64,000 nucleotides of DNA from Tribonema minus (Eukaryota > Sar > Xanthophyceae > Tribonematales > Tribonemataceae), in NCBI GenBank assembly GCA_017506865.1, contig JAFCMP010000514.1, positions 868,001-932,000 on the forward strand. Reading direction: 5' to 3'. A program made the position numbers and the translations under genes. The notes under the pieces are model-generated. The model did not search any database. It saw nothing but the letters and a program-made list of their open reading frames with translations, and was not told the origin of the DNA. This document shows positions 20,744 through 37,005 of the stretch, piece by piece (positions within the stretch are counted from its first letter, which is position 1; every line of letters begins with the position of its first letter).

Positions 20744-21896
20744 TTGTTGCTCTGTTGGTGGCGAATGTCGAGTTGGTGGAGGTGAAATCGCCAGAGTTGT
20801 AGATGGCTCCACCAGAATCTGCAACGCAACCGAAGCGAGCAGTCAGAACGCTGGTTCATCGATCAATGCCAAGATGGATCCCAAATGCACAGACGTCGCC
20901 ACGAATTTCAAAGGACTCAGGCGCGCCACGCTGATCACAGCATGCGTGCGCCATCTGCCACATATGGCGTCACATCACATACAGCAAGGACATGACGACA
21001 CCACAGCTCCACAGAATTGCCGGTGACTCATTGCGCTCCACGCAACTGGCAGGACGTGAATGAAACTGTCCGATTGTGAACATCCAAAACAGTACTCACT
21101 TGCAAGGTTTTGGTCGAAAGCGGTAGAGTGGCTGGTGACATGGCCACTGTTGTAGATAGCTCCACCTTCTGCACCGCCAACAGCTGCGACAGTTGCGGTG
21201 AACATGACAGAGAAAAAGGGACATGTTGCAAATGAGAGCTTGCCCGAACATCCTCTGTTGTCTAAAGCCCACTGTAACAAAAAAAATGTTTTACCAGTGT
21301 GTACACACTGCCAATCAACAGGCGGCGACATCAACAGAATGAAAAATGCAGAGAAGGCGTGCCTCTTCAGTTGCCGCCCGAAAAGGCATTATTCCGGTTT
21401 TTCTGATGAGTATGCGAGGTCGCTGTAACAATCGCTCACCTCGGTTAAACCAGAATTGGCAAGCCTCCAGTGAAAGTTCCCCACCTTCGAACACGCTTAC
21501 AGCTCCGCCACCGTGATACCCCTCGTCAACGCTCACCCGTCCGTCCCTGAGCCTGAGGTGTCGCAACGTCACGGAAGCACCAGTCCGCACACGAAGGAGC
21601 TGCGTCTCGTTCTGCCCCGAAATTGCAGCGGGCTCCGAGTCCGTGCCCCGACCGTTGATCACAAGGGTCGTCCCGGCGCCGAGGATTATCGGTTCGGTAA
21701 GTTTTACGAACCCTCGCCATTCCACCTCAATGTTCTGACCACGGCACACCGCTGCCTCTGTAAGCTTCATCGCAGACGCATGGTCATCAACGATGTCAGG
21801 GGGTGCCTTGCACACCGCGGCATCAAGGGCCCCGGCGACTTTCATGAGCTGCGCAGAAGCAAAAAAGAGCAAGAACATGATCACCGTCCGACTCAT
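20744..21896 (-). CDS. Host secreted beta-helix repeat protein, 5' exons
   Basis: Minus-strand exons 21896-21440, 21183-21100 and 20818-20744; the gene continues at 360 on the far side of the provirus. Exon 1 starts MSRTVIMFLLFFASAQLMKV, a clear signal peptide. It then has beta-helix-like rungs (VEWRGFVKLTEPIILGAGTT, VTLRHLRLRDGRV, GGGAVSVFEGGELSLEACQF). Exons 2 and 3 encode VGGAEGGAIYNSGHVTSHST and SGGAIYNSGDFTSTNSTFAT. All junctions are phase 1 and introns begin GTGAG. The product is probably a secreted or surface parallel beta-helix protein related to the chlamydial Pmp/algal GGAIxN family. The 20-kb insertion in its third intron may reduce expression. A longer start at 21986 is open but would place the signal peptide internally. 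Confidence 0.7.
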
Positions 21897-23158
21897 GGCC
21901 GAAGCTGCCTGCTGCCGCTTGCACACACCTCCTGCTCCTGTGCGCCCCCTGAATCCAAAAGTGACAATTGCAATGGCCACACACAAGCCATTGTGAACAT
22001 TGCCAGCTCAACACAGCGGTTTGAGATCTGCCCTGTCCAGTGATGGCATCGCAGGGCATTGCCTGGACTGCTGCGGGCTGTGTGACCTATTTAGCAAAAT
22101 CTTCATTTTCTTCAAGCATATCTCTTTGACAGCCAAAGTAACTACTGAAATTGGGTCCACTGTCAATCCAACACAGCGGTCTGCATTGTCCGCAAGTAGC
22201 ATCTGGGAGCCACTGCGCTGCGCTGCTGTGGTGCTGCTGCGTGATGAGTGACTTCCTGCGCAGGCTTGAGAGTGAATCCCCTCTGGTCAGTGTGGGGCGT
22301 TGAAGAGTTGAGGGTGCTGCTGCTGCTGTTGGCTGCGGAGAAGCCATGTTTGCGCGGCCTACCTGGTGCGCAACACCTCCTGCTGCAGCTGCTGCTCCTC
22401 CTGTACCCCTACGTCTCACAGAGTTCAAATGCGCAGGATGTGCACTGCAACCGCCTTGCGGCCCTCCTGGTGGCTGCGCTGCTGCCTCTCACACTGATGG
22501 ATGCGCTGCTGCTTGCGGCTCTCCGGCTCGCAGGTGCTCCTTTTACTGCGCAACTGACGTCTCCTGCTTTCTGAGGGGATGCACTGATGTGGCATCAATG
22601 TGAGGAAATTTCTGGAAAGTACTGTTGCGCATGCTTCCCACCCCCCATCGCTCTGACGACACGCTGGTGTGCGGGATGGAGAAGAGCGCGGCGCACAGAA
22701 CATGACGCAGCGCACACCGCCGTGCACAGGCTTTCCTCATCGCACGTGCCGGTGAGTGCACCGATCGTGCCGGTGCGTTCTCGAATGCGATCGACTTTCG
22801 AGGCGACAGCTGCAAACCGTGTTTGGGGAAAAGGGTCGACGCGATGCGTACAAATTGTGTGCAGTGTGTACAGAGCGTGCACATCGTGTGCGAATCGTGC
22901 AGTGTGCGCGCGAGTGCCGCGTGTTCGCCGCGACGCCGCGCGTCGCATCCTCCGTTTCACATGCGACTTCGCACGCGACGCTCACCAACGCTCTCATACG
23001 TGCATTGAAGCTAAGCTTGCCGCAACAACCTGTTCAGACTCATGACTGCAACGCGCACGCAGTTGAGGCGGCAAGGGTATCCACAAGAGCCAATGTTATA
23101 ATTGTATTCATCACAACACGAGCTGCCGCTCGACGTCGAGCTGCTGCCGCCGCCCCCC
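21897..23158. other. No gene identified
   Basis: Upstream region of the beta-helix gene, then mixed sequence with short overlapping frames on both strands. The CTG-rich stretch at 22315-22400 explains the Leu/Ala-rich frames. I see no motif, no consistent exon and no repeat boundary. Confidence 0.4.
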
Positions 23159-23632
23159 TCAGAACGTGTCGTGGTCACAGTGCCACAAGAACACGGTAGG
23201 GACCCAGGGCACCCCGTACGCCATCGGCTGGAAAGCGATGTGCTTGAGGGTCACTCCTGCTGGCATCTCGAACAAACTTCCTAACCCGCGTACCCTGAAG
23301 TCAGAAACGCTCGTCCACACGCAGATTTTGGGGTAACTGTCGTGATCGTACGGAGAGCTGTCCCCCCTGATCAGCCACGGCACGACGGGTGCGTGCCTCC
23401 AGCACCCGATCACGTCACCGATCATGCTGATGTCATAGTACGCTTCGAGGCCGTTGAAGGCGATGACCACGGAGCGACAGTTGTCCTCGTTCTGGTCCTG
23501 CGCCCACATCAGAAAGTTCAGTGCTGCGCACAGTCGCTCCCCGTGCACCGACGGTGGCGCGTTGCCGGCGGCGGCAGTGCTGACGAGCATATCTTCCACG
23601 GTGGTCGCATCGGAATCTGAGCCGGCAGACAT
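23159..23632 (-). CDS. Intronless ORF of unknown function
   Basis: 157 residues from MSAGSDSDATTVEDMLVSTA (ATG at 23632; an upstream start at 23752 gives 197). The protein is rich in Trp, aromatics and Asp/His, with SVVIAFNGLEAYYDISMIGD, VVPWLIRGDSSPYDHDSYP and a C-terminal FLWHCDHDTF. The amino-acid composition looks like a real protein and the frame is clean. It is divergent from the next ORF with a 232-bp gap. I do not recognise it; it could be a small host gene or a remnant of another virus or transposon. Confidence 0.45.
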   Translation of the reverse strand: MSAGSDSDATTVEDMLVSTAAAGNAPPSVHGERLCAALNFLMWAQDQNEDNCRSVVIAFNGLEAYYDISMIGDVIGCWRHAPVVPWLIRGDSSPYDHDSYPKICVWTSVSDFRVRGLGSLFEMPAGVTLKHIAFQPMAYGVPWVPTVFLWHCDHDTF

Positions 23633-23864
23633 TTCGAAAGGTTGTGAATGCTGTGCACGCAGAAAACAACTGCGCGTATGATCTGGGAATTGAAAATGGG
23701 AATGTGCTGTGTGCCGCTTAAGGAATGCATGATTAGCAGCTGCGTTCCACACTTTGCCTCAATCGGTCGCCGAATGTTTGACGTGAGTTCAATGCTACAA
23801 CTAAAACTTAGGGGGGAGTATGACCCACGCGGCCTCCTCGCTCGCTGCGGTCGCTGCTGCAGCG

Positions 23865-24569
23865 ATGACCGATGCACACGATGACCGCTTTAGAATGGGC
23901 CTGGGCTCAAAGTATGGAACATTGACGGGCAAGCAGCTGGTCGCAAAGAGATCGTCGGCTCAGAAAATGCCGGCGGCCGAGCGCATAAAGTTGTTCGCCG
24001 AGTGCAAGAGCACCGCCGCCAAGTGCAATGTGCTGATCGTCACGGGACCGTTCCTGCCTGAGAACCTCAAGGAGACGCTCTTCACCTTGTACTCGTATGC
24101 GAACTTCGTGGGTGTGTGGCAGGGTCACGTCGTCGTAGACTTCTCAAAGGAAGTACCTCCTACTGCACGGGGGAGACAGATGATGCAGCTGGCACTGTTG
24201 TCGAAAGTGACTGCACTCACACGCGCCGGCGCCAAGAAATGCTTAGCCGGCATCATCAAAGGGATGCATGCAGCTTGCAACCGCACTATCACTTTTGGGG
24301 GGTGTCACTGGGGGGGGGATAACTTGCGAAACTCAAAGTACTGCTCCAAACTACTGCCGCTGCCGCCGCCGCCGCCGCCGCCGCCGCTGCCAGCTGCTTC
24401 TCATCTTCAGTCAGCGAGAGGAGCAGGCTCACAGAGGAGGGAGCAATGCACGCATTCATTTAATTTCCAAATGAATGTACGCCCCGTTGAAAGTGCCTGT
24501 GCACGGGTAGTTCTCCCTCAGGGGCTGGCTCTCCGGCTGGCGGCGGCGGTGGCGGCGGAAACTTTTTAA
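23865..24569 (+). CDS. Intronless ORF of unknown function, possibly shorter
   Basis: The credible part begins MTDAHDDRFRMGLGSKYGTL (an earlier ATG at 23820 adds 15 residues). It contains an ordered, Lys-rich region with AKCNVLIVTGPFLPENLKET and VVVDFSKEVPPTARGRQMMQ, up to about 24290. Beyond that the frame runs through G-runs and a CCG repeat (polyproline), where the translation looks random. The gene either ends by an indel or splice near 24300, or is decayed there. Function unknown. It pairs divergently with the 23159-23632 ORF. Confidence 0.42.
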   Translation: MTDAHDDRFRMGLGSKYGTLTGKQLVAKRSSAQKMPAAERIKLFAECKSTAAKCNVLIVTGPFLPENLKETLFTLYSYANFVGVWQGHVVVDFSKEVPPTARGRQMMQLALLSKVTALTRAGAKKCLAGIIKGMHAACNRTITFGGCHWGGDNLRNSKYCSKLLPLPPPPPPPPLPAASHLQSARGAGSQRREQCTHSFNFQMNVRPVESACARVVLPQGLALRLAAAVAAETF

Positions 24570-25639
24570 CATTGATTTGAAAGAGGGGATGATCAAGGGG
24601 ATGCATGTGTGCCAAATGTAATTTCGTGGAGCGCGATTCAGTCGTCGGACTGACACAGTCTCAGTCAACACGCCAATCATGGCGTTTGACCAGAAGGATA
24701 GAGATGGTGCCATCCAGCTCCTGAAAACGATGGCTGATATAAGTGTCGATGATGAGTAGAGAGTGGGGTATGCGCTGGCAATGGCAATCTGCAAATGCTG
24801 CAACACTGCTGCCTCATCTGGTTGCTGTTGCCTCATTAGCATGCCGATTCCTGCGGCGTGCTCATGACTTTGATGCTGCAGCAATGACATGTGGCGACTG
24901 TGACGTTTGCGTGTTGCAGTCAATGCTAGTACTGCACACAAGGTGTACTATGGTGCTCTGTGTTCATTGCTTCAAATTATGCCTGCACTGGTGTCACATG
25001 CAAATTGCTCACCTGCAGCTTTCTGCACTGCTTGCTGCTGCCATCAGCTGCACCGATGCGCCTGAACACCGCTCCCGCCTGCTGCTCTCTGCACTGCTTG
25101 CTGCTGCCATCAGCTGCACCGATATGCTTGAGTACAGCTCCTGCCTGCTGCTGCAATCAGCTCCACACTTGTGCCTCCATCAGCTTTTTGCAGAAGTGTT
25201 GCTGATACCAGCGCTGCTGTTGTTGCTGATGCAAGCGCTGCTGCTGCTGCTTATGCAAGCGCTGCTATTGTTGCTGATGCAAGCGCTGCTGTTGCTGATG
25301 CAGAGCTCTTCTGCTTCCGTTACTCTGCGCAGTTGAAGATGTTGTCTGCTGCTGCCGCTGCGTTGCTGCTGCTGCTGCTTGCTGCTTACTGCGTTGCTGC
25401 TTCTGCTGCGTTGCTGTTTCTGCTTGCTGGCTGCTGCTTGCTGCGTTGCTGCTGCGTTGCTGCTGCGTCGCTGCTGCCGTTACTGTTGCTACTGCGTTGT
25501 CTGCTGCATTGCTGACTGCGTTGTTGCTGGGTTGCTGCTTCAAGTGCGCTACTGGTATCGGCGCTGCGCTACTCTTGCTGCGCCACCATAGCCATCAGCA
25601 GCTGCCTGCGTGCACCCCTCAGTTGACCACGGGATGCGC
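24570..25639. other. Leu/Ala-coding low-complexity DNA, no gene supported
   Basis: From about 25010 to 25550 the sequence is dominated by CTG/TTG/GCT repeats (for example GCTGCTGTTGTTGCTGATGC units with CAAGCG) that keep several frames open on both strands. Two copies of TCTGCACTGCTTGCTGCTGC lie about 70 bp apart (from 25021 and 25088). No credible protein seen. Confidence 0.5.
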
Positions 25640-27954
25640 TGAAACGGGTTGTTTAGAGCAGCGTGGACACAAGGGACCCTTCAGATTGCTTCTAAAACAA
25701 CCCGTTGGGAGCCAACGGGTGCAACCTCCGTTTTTCATACCCCAGCGTGTTTCTCTGACCTTTCACCAAAGGTCATTGCGACATATCGGTCTCCGTTTTT
25801 CAGTGCTTTGCGGCCTGCAGCCACCAGGCCAGACCTGGCGCCAGTTTGAGCAAAGTGGGGCCCACTTCCATCTGGCAGCGCACGGCCCAGCCTTACAGCA
25901 AGCGCGACTCCCAACACGGCATGGCGGCCTTGGCATTACCAGCGCCTGCGACATCGCTGATGCTGCATATGTGGCGGGCACGTTGCAAGCGCTGCAACCA
26001 GCACTCTCTGGATGGGCGGGGGTGCTGCAGCAGGCGGCTCCTCAAGCGGCTGCAGACAACGCTGCTGAGGATGCGGCAACACAAGCGGCACCGGCAGCAG
26101 CGGCAGCAGCACCAGCACCAGCAGCATCATCAGCGGCAACTGTTACAGCGGCAGCGGCGATTGCCAGTGGAGGCGCGACCGCTCCGGCAGCGGCAACTGC
26201 ATCAGCGGCTGGCCGCGCTTATGGCGCAGCCATTCCGGCAACACACGACGCAGCTGCCGCTGGATCAGGGGCCGCGGCGGCAGCACAGGCGGCACCAGCG
26301 GGCAGCAGCAGCGGCGGCGCACGGCGCAACTACTCCGGCGGCAGCAGCAGCGGCGGCAGCAGCAGCTGCTCCAGCATCAGAGGCTGCTGCAGCAGCGGCA
26401 GCACATGTTGCACCTCAAGTGGCCTCGGCGGCATCACTAACTGCAGCATCAACAGCAGCGGCTGCGGGCATAGGCAACACAGCTGCTACAGGCCCTACTA
26501 GCCTAAGGGCTGCTGCAGCACCTGCAACAGGAGCAGCGTCGGCAGGCGGCGCCGCAACCGTGCCGGCTGCGACAGCGGCAATGGCGGTGGCAGCGGCCAA
26601 TGCGGCAGGTGCTGCACCAACACCTGCGGCAGCAGCAACACCACTGGCAGCAGCAGCAACGGCAGGCGGCGCAGCTGCAGCACCAGCGCACGCAGCAGCG
26701 GCAGCCGTCAATGCAGGCGCTGCGCGTTCCACACCAGCAATGCTACAAGGCGCAGCAGCAGCAGAGGTGGCGCGCCTGCCCCTCATGCGGACGATCGCCA
26801 CAGCTGCCACATCTCTACGTGCAGCAACAGGTGACAAGCTGGAACATATACTGCCACCAGCGCTAACGCCACTGCAGCAGCAACCACCTACGCAGCAGCC
26901 GCCGCTGCGGCCGACAGCAGGTGGTGGCACTGGTGCGGATGCTGCTTGCGTACTTGACGCCAGTGCTCTGCAGTTGCAGTGTAGCCTGAAGCGCCCCAAT
27001 CAGAGTGCGCTTGCAGATGCCGTCGCTACCGAGCTTGCAGATAAGGTGGAGGCGGACCTGCAACAGCTGCCGCAGGTCACGCAACGCACGCAAGCACTTG
27101 CTCGATTCCGGTCGCAGCGCCACATGCACTCGATCGGCATGGCATTCCTCAACGAGCCCATGTACTCCACAACGGCTTCGTTCGCTGGCCTATCCTGGCA
27201 GCTGGCCGTCAAACGCGCCATCGGAGTAGAGGAGCAGACGGCAGGCTGCAAGCTGTGCGGGAAGTCGCCGGGCGGCACCCTGCATGCACGGCTGTGTCAA
27301 GCGCCACGCGTCAAGGCGCACGACACCATCGTCCACAATAGCGTCAAGAGGGCCACGCAGCGCATCCTGCGGCAATACCTCAAAACGGGACTGGTGGACG
27401 AGGACTACACGCCGTTTCTGGGGTCCGCCGGGCCGCCGGGGAGTCGCAGGATGGACATCGTGCTGCCTGCCGACGCCTTCCCGGTGACCGGCTACGACGA
27501 CCCGACACGCCACCTACCGCTCATGGTGGACGTTACCTGCTTCGAGGCACAGGTGGCGTCGCGGGCGGCGAAGACTGCAGCAGACCCCGAGCGATGCTGC
27601 CGCGACCAAGAGGCCGCCAAGACTACCCACTATTCTGGTCATTATGATCAGAATTGCTACAAACTTGCCAATTTGGCAATAGAGTCATTTGGCAGCATCG
27701 GGGAGCAGGGGCGGAAGCTGCTGGAGGCTGTGGCGACGGAGTATGCCAGCAGGATGTCAGTGCCCGGAGGAGCGCGCCCTAAAGCTCTCAAGGGCATCGC
27801 CCTGGCGCGCTTACGCTCGGCACTGTCGGCAGCGCTCCACATGGCGTACTGTGGCCGTGTCATGACACACATGGCAGAATCCAGGGGGGGGGGGCACATG
27901 GAGGAGGACGTAGGGGAGGACCCCGAGATGCCATTTGGCGGCGGCGGCGTTTGA
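25640..27954 (+). mobile_element. 5'-truncated non-LTR retrotransposon with restriction-like endonuclease
   Basis: The 3' part of an R2/CRE-like open reading frame. At about 25898-25980 it reads ARLPTRHGGLGITSACDIAD, the conserved end of the reverse transcriptase/thumb region. A long Ala-rich linker encoded by GCA/GCG repeats follows. Within it the reading frame shifts near 26290-26500: the frame open to 26501 gives way to another that is open to 27954. The C-terminal part (about 27240-27700) has a zinc knuckle CKLCGKSPGGTLHARLC and an endonuclease motif RRMDIVL...LMVDVTCFEAQV, matching the R/KxD...D/E-V pattern of restriction-like endonucleases. Most of the reverse transcriptase is absent. 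It is a dead copy, typical of incomplete target-primed insertion. Confidence 0.7.
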
Positions 27955-30314
27955 GTGGTTGTCGTTGCGACACTTTCAGACTGTCATACGACATGTAGAT
28001 TCCTTACAGCTAGATGCCAATCATCTGGGCTTTTTCGCGCCCTGAGCGAGAATTAATAAAAAGTACAACGCACACTGGCAGCATCCATACGGTCTGTTTG
28101 TGAGTTGAGTGTATGAATGCTGGGCAGATGACGCGGGCAATCTCAACTTTGATGTTTGCGCCCAGCTCCTGTAGTTGCGCAGCGCAATGTATGCCACATG
28201 TATAATGCACAGGATTTGTAAAAACAATCCCCTTGTGACGTTAAAGTCACTGGCTGCACTGTTCATGGCGTATGCACCAGGCGCTTGCTCATGTACAAAG
28301 CGGTTTGCGTACGCCATTTGTTTTGCTGGCGCTGCATGCATCAATGTGGTGAAGGAGCTGCTTTCTATGGCAACGATCTGCAGTACTTGATGTAGTAGGG
28401 TTCACCAAGTCGTGCAGCTTCCTTGAATGGCAGCACTGACGCATGCATCCCACTGGCGGTTTCATCACCATTCAGCACCAGCACAGCAGCATTGCGCATG
28501 TGTTGTCCAGGAGTTGTTCGCCAGTAATGCTGTACACCACAGCACTGGCATAGGCATTAGGCAGACGTATCCATTGAACAGCTGGTCAAGACAGAGCACA
28601 GGTACGTTCCATTAGCTGCAGTACCTTTTCTCCTTTTTCTGCACCTAGGGCGATTCATGCCCATTGAGCACTTCACATGGCCGCCCCGCATTGCCAACAC
28701 TGCGCCTGCGCAGCTGCATGGAATCTTCTCTGCGCACATCTGTAAGCTACAGTGATGAGCTAGCTGCCTTGCTGTGCCGACCACTGTTATCAGCAACAAG
28801 TGGTGGAGGAAGCGACAACTGGGACGGTGTCAGTTTCCAGGCATTCACCGTATGATTCAAGGTGGGTTGAGCTTCCATGTGAGCACGAATCAAAATGCGC
28901 GTGCAGCAGCATGACCACTGTTGCAAAAATAAAGCGACTTTCACCACAAATGAGCACTCTGTTGCCCCCGCAAAGTCCGATGTGCACCGCGCACGCAAGC
29001 TGACATCACAAAAACATTTGTGTCCATGGCGAGTATATACTCCAAGGCGAGTATACATTGCATGCTGCGCGATTATGTTTATGTCGCACTGGCGCAATGC
29101 GCAGGAGGCAAGGCTGGCCGTGAAACGGGCACATTACTCTACACCATCATGATGGCATCCATGACATCATGTTGTAAGCATGCGATGACTCAGACGCCAG
29201 CGCCGCTGCCAATTTTACGGCAACTGCCACAGTGCTTTAGCCAGCCACGTCAACTTTGTGGCGCAATGACATGAGGATGTGAAACAGAACAAGAGGACCC
29301 CTTCTCCCTTTTTCCTTTGTATTACTTTACTGTAGTACCAAGATTCTGTTTCCACCGCCAGCTTAGGCAGGTGTGTTGAGAGTGACCAGCCTGGAGAACA
29401 AAGTGGCAGTGTGCAGAGCAGACCTTAAAATTACATACGGTATGCATTTGTACCTTGCGTCGGGCTTTGCATGCCTTTTGAGCAGAACCACAAAAAGCAG
29501 ATCAGGGGACGGCGCCTTGCGTACTCCACACAGAAACTGGCCGTGTGCTGAGTTTGCGCTTGTTGCCGTGAGCGTAATGCAACAGGCTGGTGAAAGTGAC
29601 GCATGTCACCAACACAGCAGCCGTGATGCTCCGGGAGACAGAAGGGGGCAGGGGTGGGGGGGGGGGGGGGGGGGTAAGGGCATCATTACACCCCCCAGCG
29701 CCTCTCGAGGAATGCCGTTCTGCAATGCCATCTGCTTCTTGCGGGTGCTTCCAGAGATCGACCGACCGGTGCATCCGTACTTCAGTGCCGTGACAGCACT
29801 GTATGATCACATGGCAGCACGTTTTGTGTCGTTGCCACGGCGCGACTGCCGCGGGCTTAGTCAGCGCCAGCGCTCTGAATCTGCAGGTGCGGGGGCTCAG
29901 CGGCATCGAGCGCGAAGACAACGTGCCGCCGCATCAACGGACTTCTGGGCTGCGGGCGACATTGCTGGACCGCGTAATGGCTGCAGCCATTGTGGGAGTC
30001 GGCCCGCCGCCCAGCGCCTCCTTCGCGGGTGCTGCCTTGCAGCTCGGCGGCAGCAGCAGCGGCTGCGGCGGCACCGGCAGCAGCAGCACTCGGCTCATTC
30101 CGACCCTGCGCAGCTGCACTGCGACGTCGCCTGTGTGCTGCAATGGCGCGCATTTGGCCGGCAGAGTGTTGGCGCCACTGCCAAGCACACCACCTGGGGT
30201 AGCCAGACAGCGCCGCCGCCGTGACTCCATCGCGATGAGCGCTGCCGCAGCCAGCAGCTGAGCGTCACCACATCCCTGCTTCATCCGCACCTCCACAATA
30301 GTGCAACTATTTGA
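27955..30314. other. Intergenic region, no gene supported
   Basis: Contains a 30-bp sequence (28037-28066, GCGCCCTGAGCGAGAATTAA then TAAAAAGTAC) repeated exactly in inverted orientation at 44056-44085. It lies 83 bp past the retrotransposon stop and may be its 3' tail. A G-run of about 18 bases sits near 29656-29673. The frames at 29373-30296 are long but overlap each other on both strands in GC-rich sequence and show no recognisable domain. Confidence 0.45.
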
Positions 30315-34224
<3,910 letters not shown>

Positions 34225-37005
34225 CGCCGCCACTGGCCGCCCTGCACCAGGATTACAAGAAGCATTGCTGTTTGTTGACAATGCCGAGCAGATCATGATG
34301 CATGCAATCCAAACCGCAAAGCAAGGAATTTATCAAGTTGCAGCGATCGTAACTGCAGAAGAAAGCAGAAAGCAGCACGCGCGTGTACCAGTGCAGAAGC
34401 CTCACTTTCTTCGCCGGACAAGCTCCACACTTAGGCCGGGATCCGAAATTCAAACTTCAAAAGCGACCTAACTTCAAAACGCGATTCAACTCACACACGG
34501 AGTCGGAGGCGGGAAGGAAGCTGAGAACGGAGGAGAGAGCTATGGTGGACGTGGATGAGGTGAGAGTGAGCATCTCTGACTCCGCAGGCAAGCCGCCCCC
34601 GCCCCCCGCCATGCCTCACGCTCACTCATGCACCTCGCATCGCTACATGCAGATCTTTCATTCTGTACAGTTGTTACAGGTCTTACAGTTCTTACTGGTC
34701 TTACAGCTCTTACTGATGTCACTGATCTTGAAAATCTTACTGGTCACACTAAGTAGAGTTCTCATCCTGCTGTCTTGCTCACTACTCTTACTCCTCTTGC
34801 TCATCTTGGCTGGCTGGTCTATCAAGCAGTACTGATCCTACAGCGCAGACTAGGCTGCTGCGTTGACGCAAGCTTTTCGATTGCATAGGCAACTCGGCCT
34901 CCCTTGGGCCTTTATTAATACAAGTCCATACGTACTGATCCTACTGGTCTTGCTCATCTTACTGCTCTTGTACTCATCGATGTTACTGCACTTTTCAGCT
35001 CGCACTCATCTGACTGGTCTGTCTGATCTTGCTGGTCCTACTGCTTTACAGCTCTCAACTGGTGGTAGTGTTTCCCACTGCTTTTTGTTACTGGTCTCGC
35101 AGGCACTGGTTGATGGGTCTGGAGTAGAAGCAGGAGGAGCAGAGGACGGGGGCGTCATCGTCGCCCTCTTAGGGGACATGCGCGCATCGCAACCCATTGA
35201 ACTAAAAGTGAAGACGGCCAGGAGAAGGGCGGACATGGCGCTGAAGCGACGGGAGGGCGAGGATGTCTTGATTGGTACTGAGCCGCACGCCAAGAGGCGG
35301 GCCGTCGCCAAGGGAATGGGAGTGGACGGGGGGGGGAGTCAAATGAGGCGATCGCGGCGACGCCGAATTCTGGGACCGCCACTCCTGTGCAGGCGCCTCG
35401 GGGGAACCCCCGCGAGGCTCGCGGACCCCTCCCCGGGGCCCCTGTCCCTGCTCCCGCCGCACCTGCGCCCCCCTCACCTGCAGCCTCAGCAGCGGCCGCA
35501 GCCGCAGCCGCAGCCATTATGTTACTCATGAGTGCACGCTGAGCAGTGTTGAGCTTTTTACTTCAACTGCCGTGTGGTCGTGCGCTTGCCACAGCGGACG
35601 GGGGTGGCACGCATCTTATTGCCGCCAACGCAGGCTAATGGGCGTCAGTATTCTGCGAGCCACGTCACTTGTGGTGCGTGCGCCCACTGGCAGGTGTTGT
35701 TGACGCAGCGCATCTCAGCGTCGAAGTTAGTTTTCTTACAAATGTCGTTACGTCAAACAAGTAATGCAGTGTTGTACAGGCATCGAAATGCGTTGCATCG
35801 GCAACACCTGGGCACACAGGCGCAGCAGGCATCGTGCACGGCTCGGAGATGATGCCACATTTTCTTGTAGCCGAACCTCTGTACATACACCAGCATTTTA
35901 AATATATACGTTACCTGGCTGCGCTTGAGTGAAACAAAAAGCGCATACCTTTTTTGCTCTCATGCCTGCAGATCCTGATATGGGTTGCAAGCCAAGAACC
36001 TTGTGAAGAGCCTAAAAATTGAATTTTATCATGTGTTTTAGAAAGGCACATTTTTGAGCACCAGCAGATGGAACGCATTGTAGCCGAAACTGCAATAGGT
36101 TGTACCCTTGTGCGCACATGCTCCATTGGCTTTTCTTTTGTGAACCATAAAAATGATTTCGGCTTCTTGATTTATTGTTATAAATAAATTGTAACACCAG
36201 CACTAAAAGTGTATGTCAACGGCAGCACTCGGTATGTACATTGCAAGAAGGCAGGAAGTGTGCATTGCATGACAACTTCGGTGTACAGCGCGCACATCCA
36301 ACGTTACTCCCGATCACCATAGAAAACATATGCGTCAAACTTCTCAAGGCCCCGTCGGGCACCAACTGCTACAGTAGCGTGCACAAGCAAGCAAAAGCTG
36401 ACGCAACCATGGGTTCAAGTTGTTCAGACAAAGACATGAATTTCAAAATGTTTCCGGCGCGCACCACGGAGGCAGCGTGTGCCGCAGCGCACATTGCGGC
36501 CAGCCTTGACAGGGTACACCGCAGTTCACTCATGCACTCTCGCCGGGTTTAAGCCATACTTAGCCCGCAACAGCTCAAAAATGTAACCCCCCGGGCCTTG
36601 ACCCCCCCCCTTGTGTGGCAACGCTCAGCTGCTGCGAACAGCCCCTGCGGTCAGCGGCCGTTTTTGCCGCGCAGCGGGCGCGCAATGCGGCGTCTCGGGG
36701 GCGCGCGCGCGTGCTGAGCCGGGCCGCGCCCTGAGCACTGCTGGCTTGTAGTCGCTGAGATATGCCTTCAGGCCCGTGTGGCCCCTGCGGGTGGGGGGGG
36801 GGGGGGGGGGGGGGTCGAGAGAGCGTGTGAGCTTGCGGGTGTCGCCTTTTGTGATGGGAGCAGTGCCGTGGGGCTCATTTGTCAAATGGCACACAGATGG
36901 CACAGACAAGTGTGACAGAGACTGACTGGAAGTGACGGCATCAGGTCGACGTAGGTGGGAGCATCTTTATGCTGCGCGTTCGATGCCTTGATCCACGTCT
37001 GCACA
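34225..37005. other. Intergenic region with a dispersed 97-bp repeat and a doubtful small gene
   Basis: Holds the first copy of a direct repeat (34841-34937). There is a possible two-exon plus-strand gene: ATG at 34542, donor after 34559, acceptor before 35103, open to 35531. It would give about 142 residues with a Lys/Arg-rich RRRADMALKRREGEDVLIG segment; support is weak. A G-run lies at about 36796-36814. No other gene is convincing. Confidence 0.3.
34841..34937. repeat. 97-bp dispersed direct repeat, copy 1
   Basis: Runs from CAGCGCAGACTAGGCTGCTG through GACGCAAGCTTTTCGATTGC to CAAGTCCATACGTAC. It is nearly identical to 38884-38980, with changes such as TTATTAATA versus TTATAAATA. Short sharp ends suggest a SINE, MITE or solo terminal repeat. 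Confidence 0.9.

Noticed and set aside
29373..30296. 283-codon ORF and several overlapping ORFs near the ligase 3' end
   Set aside because: Frames on both strands are open in GC-rich, repeat-containing DNA with a poly-G run; no domain recognised.
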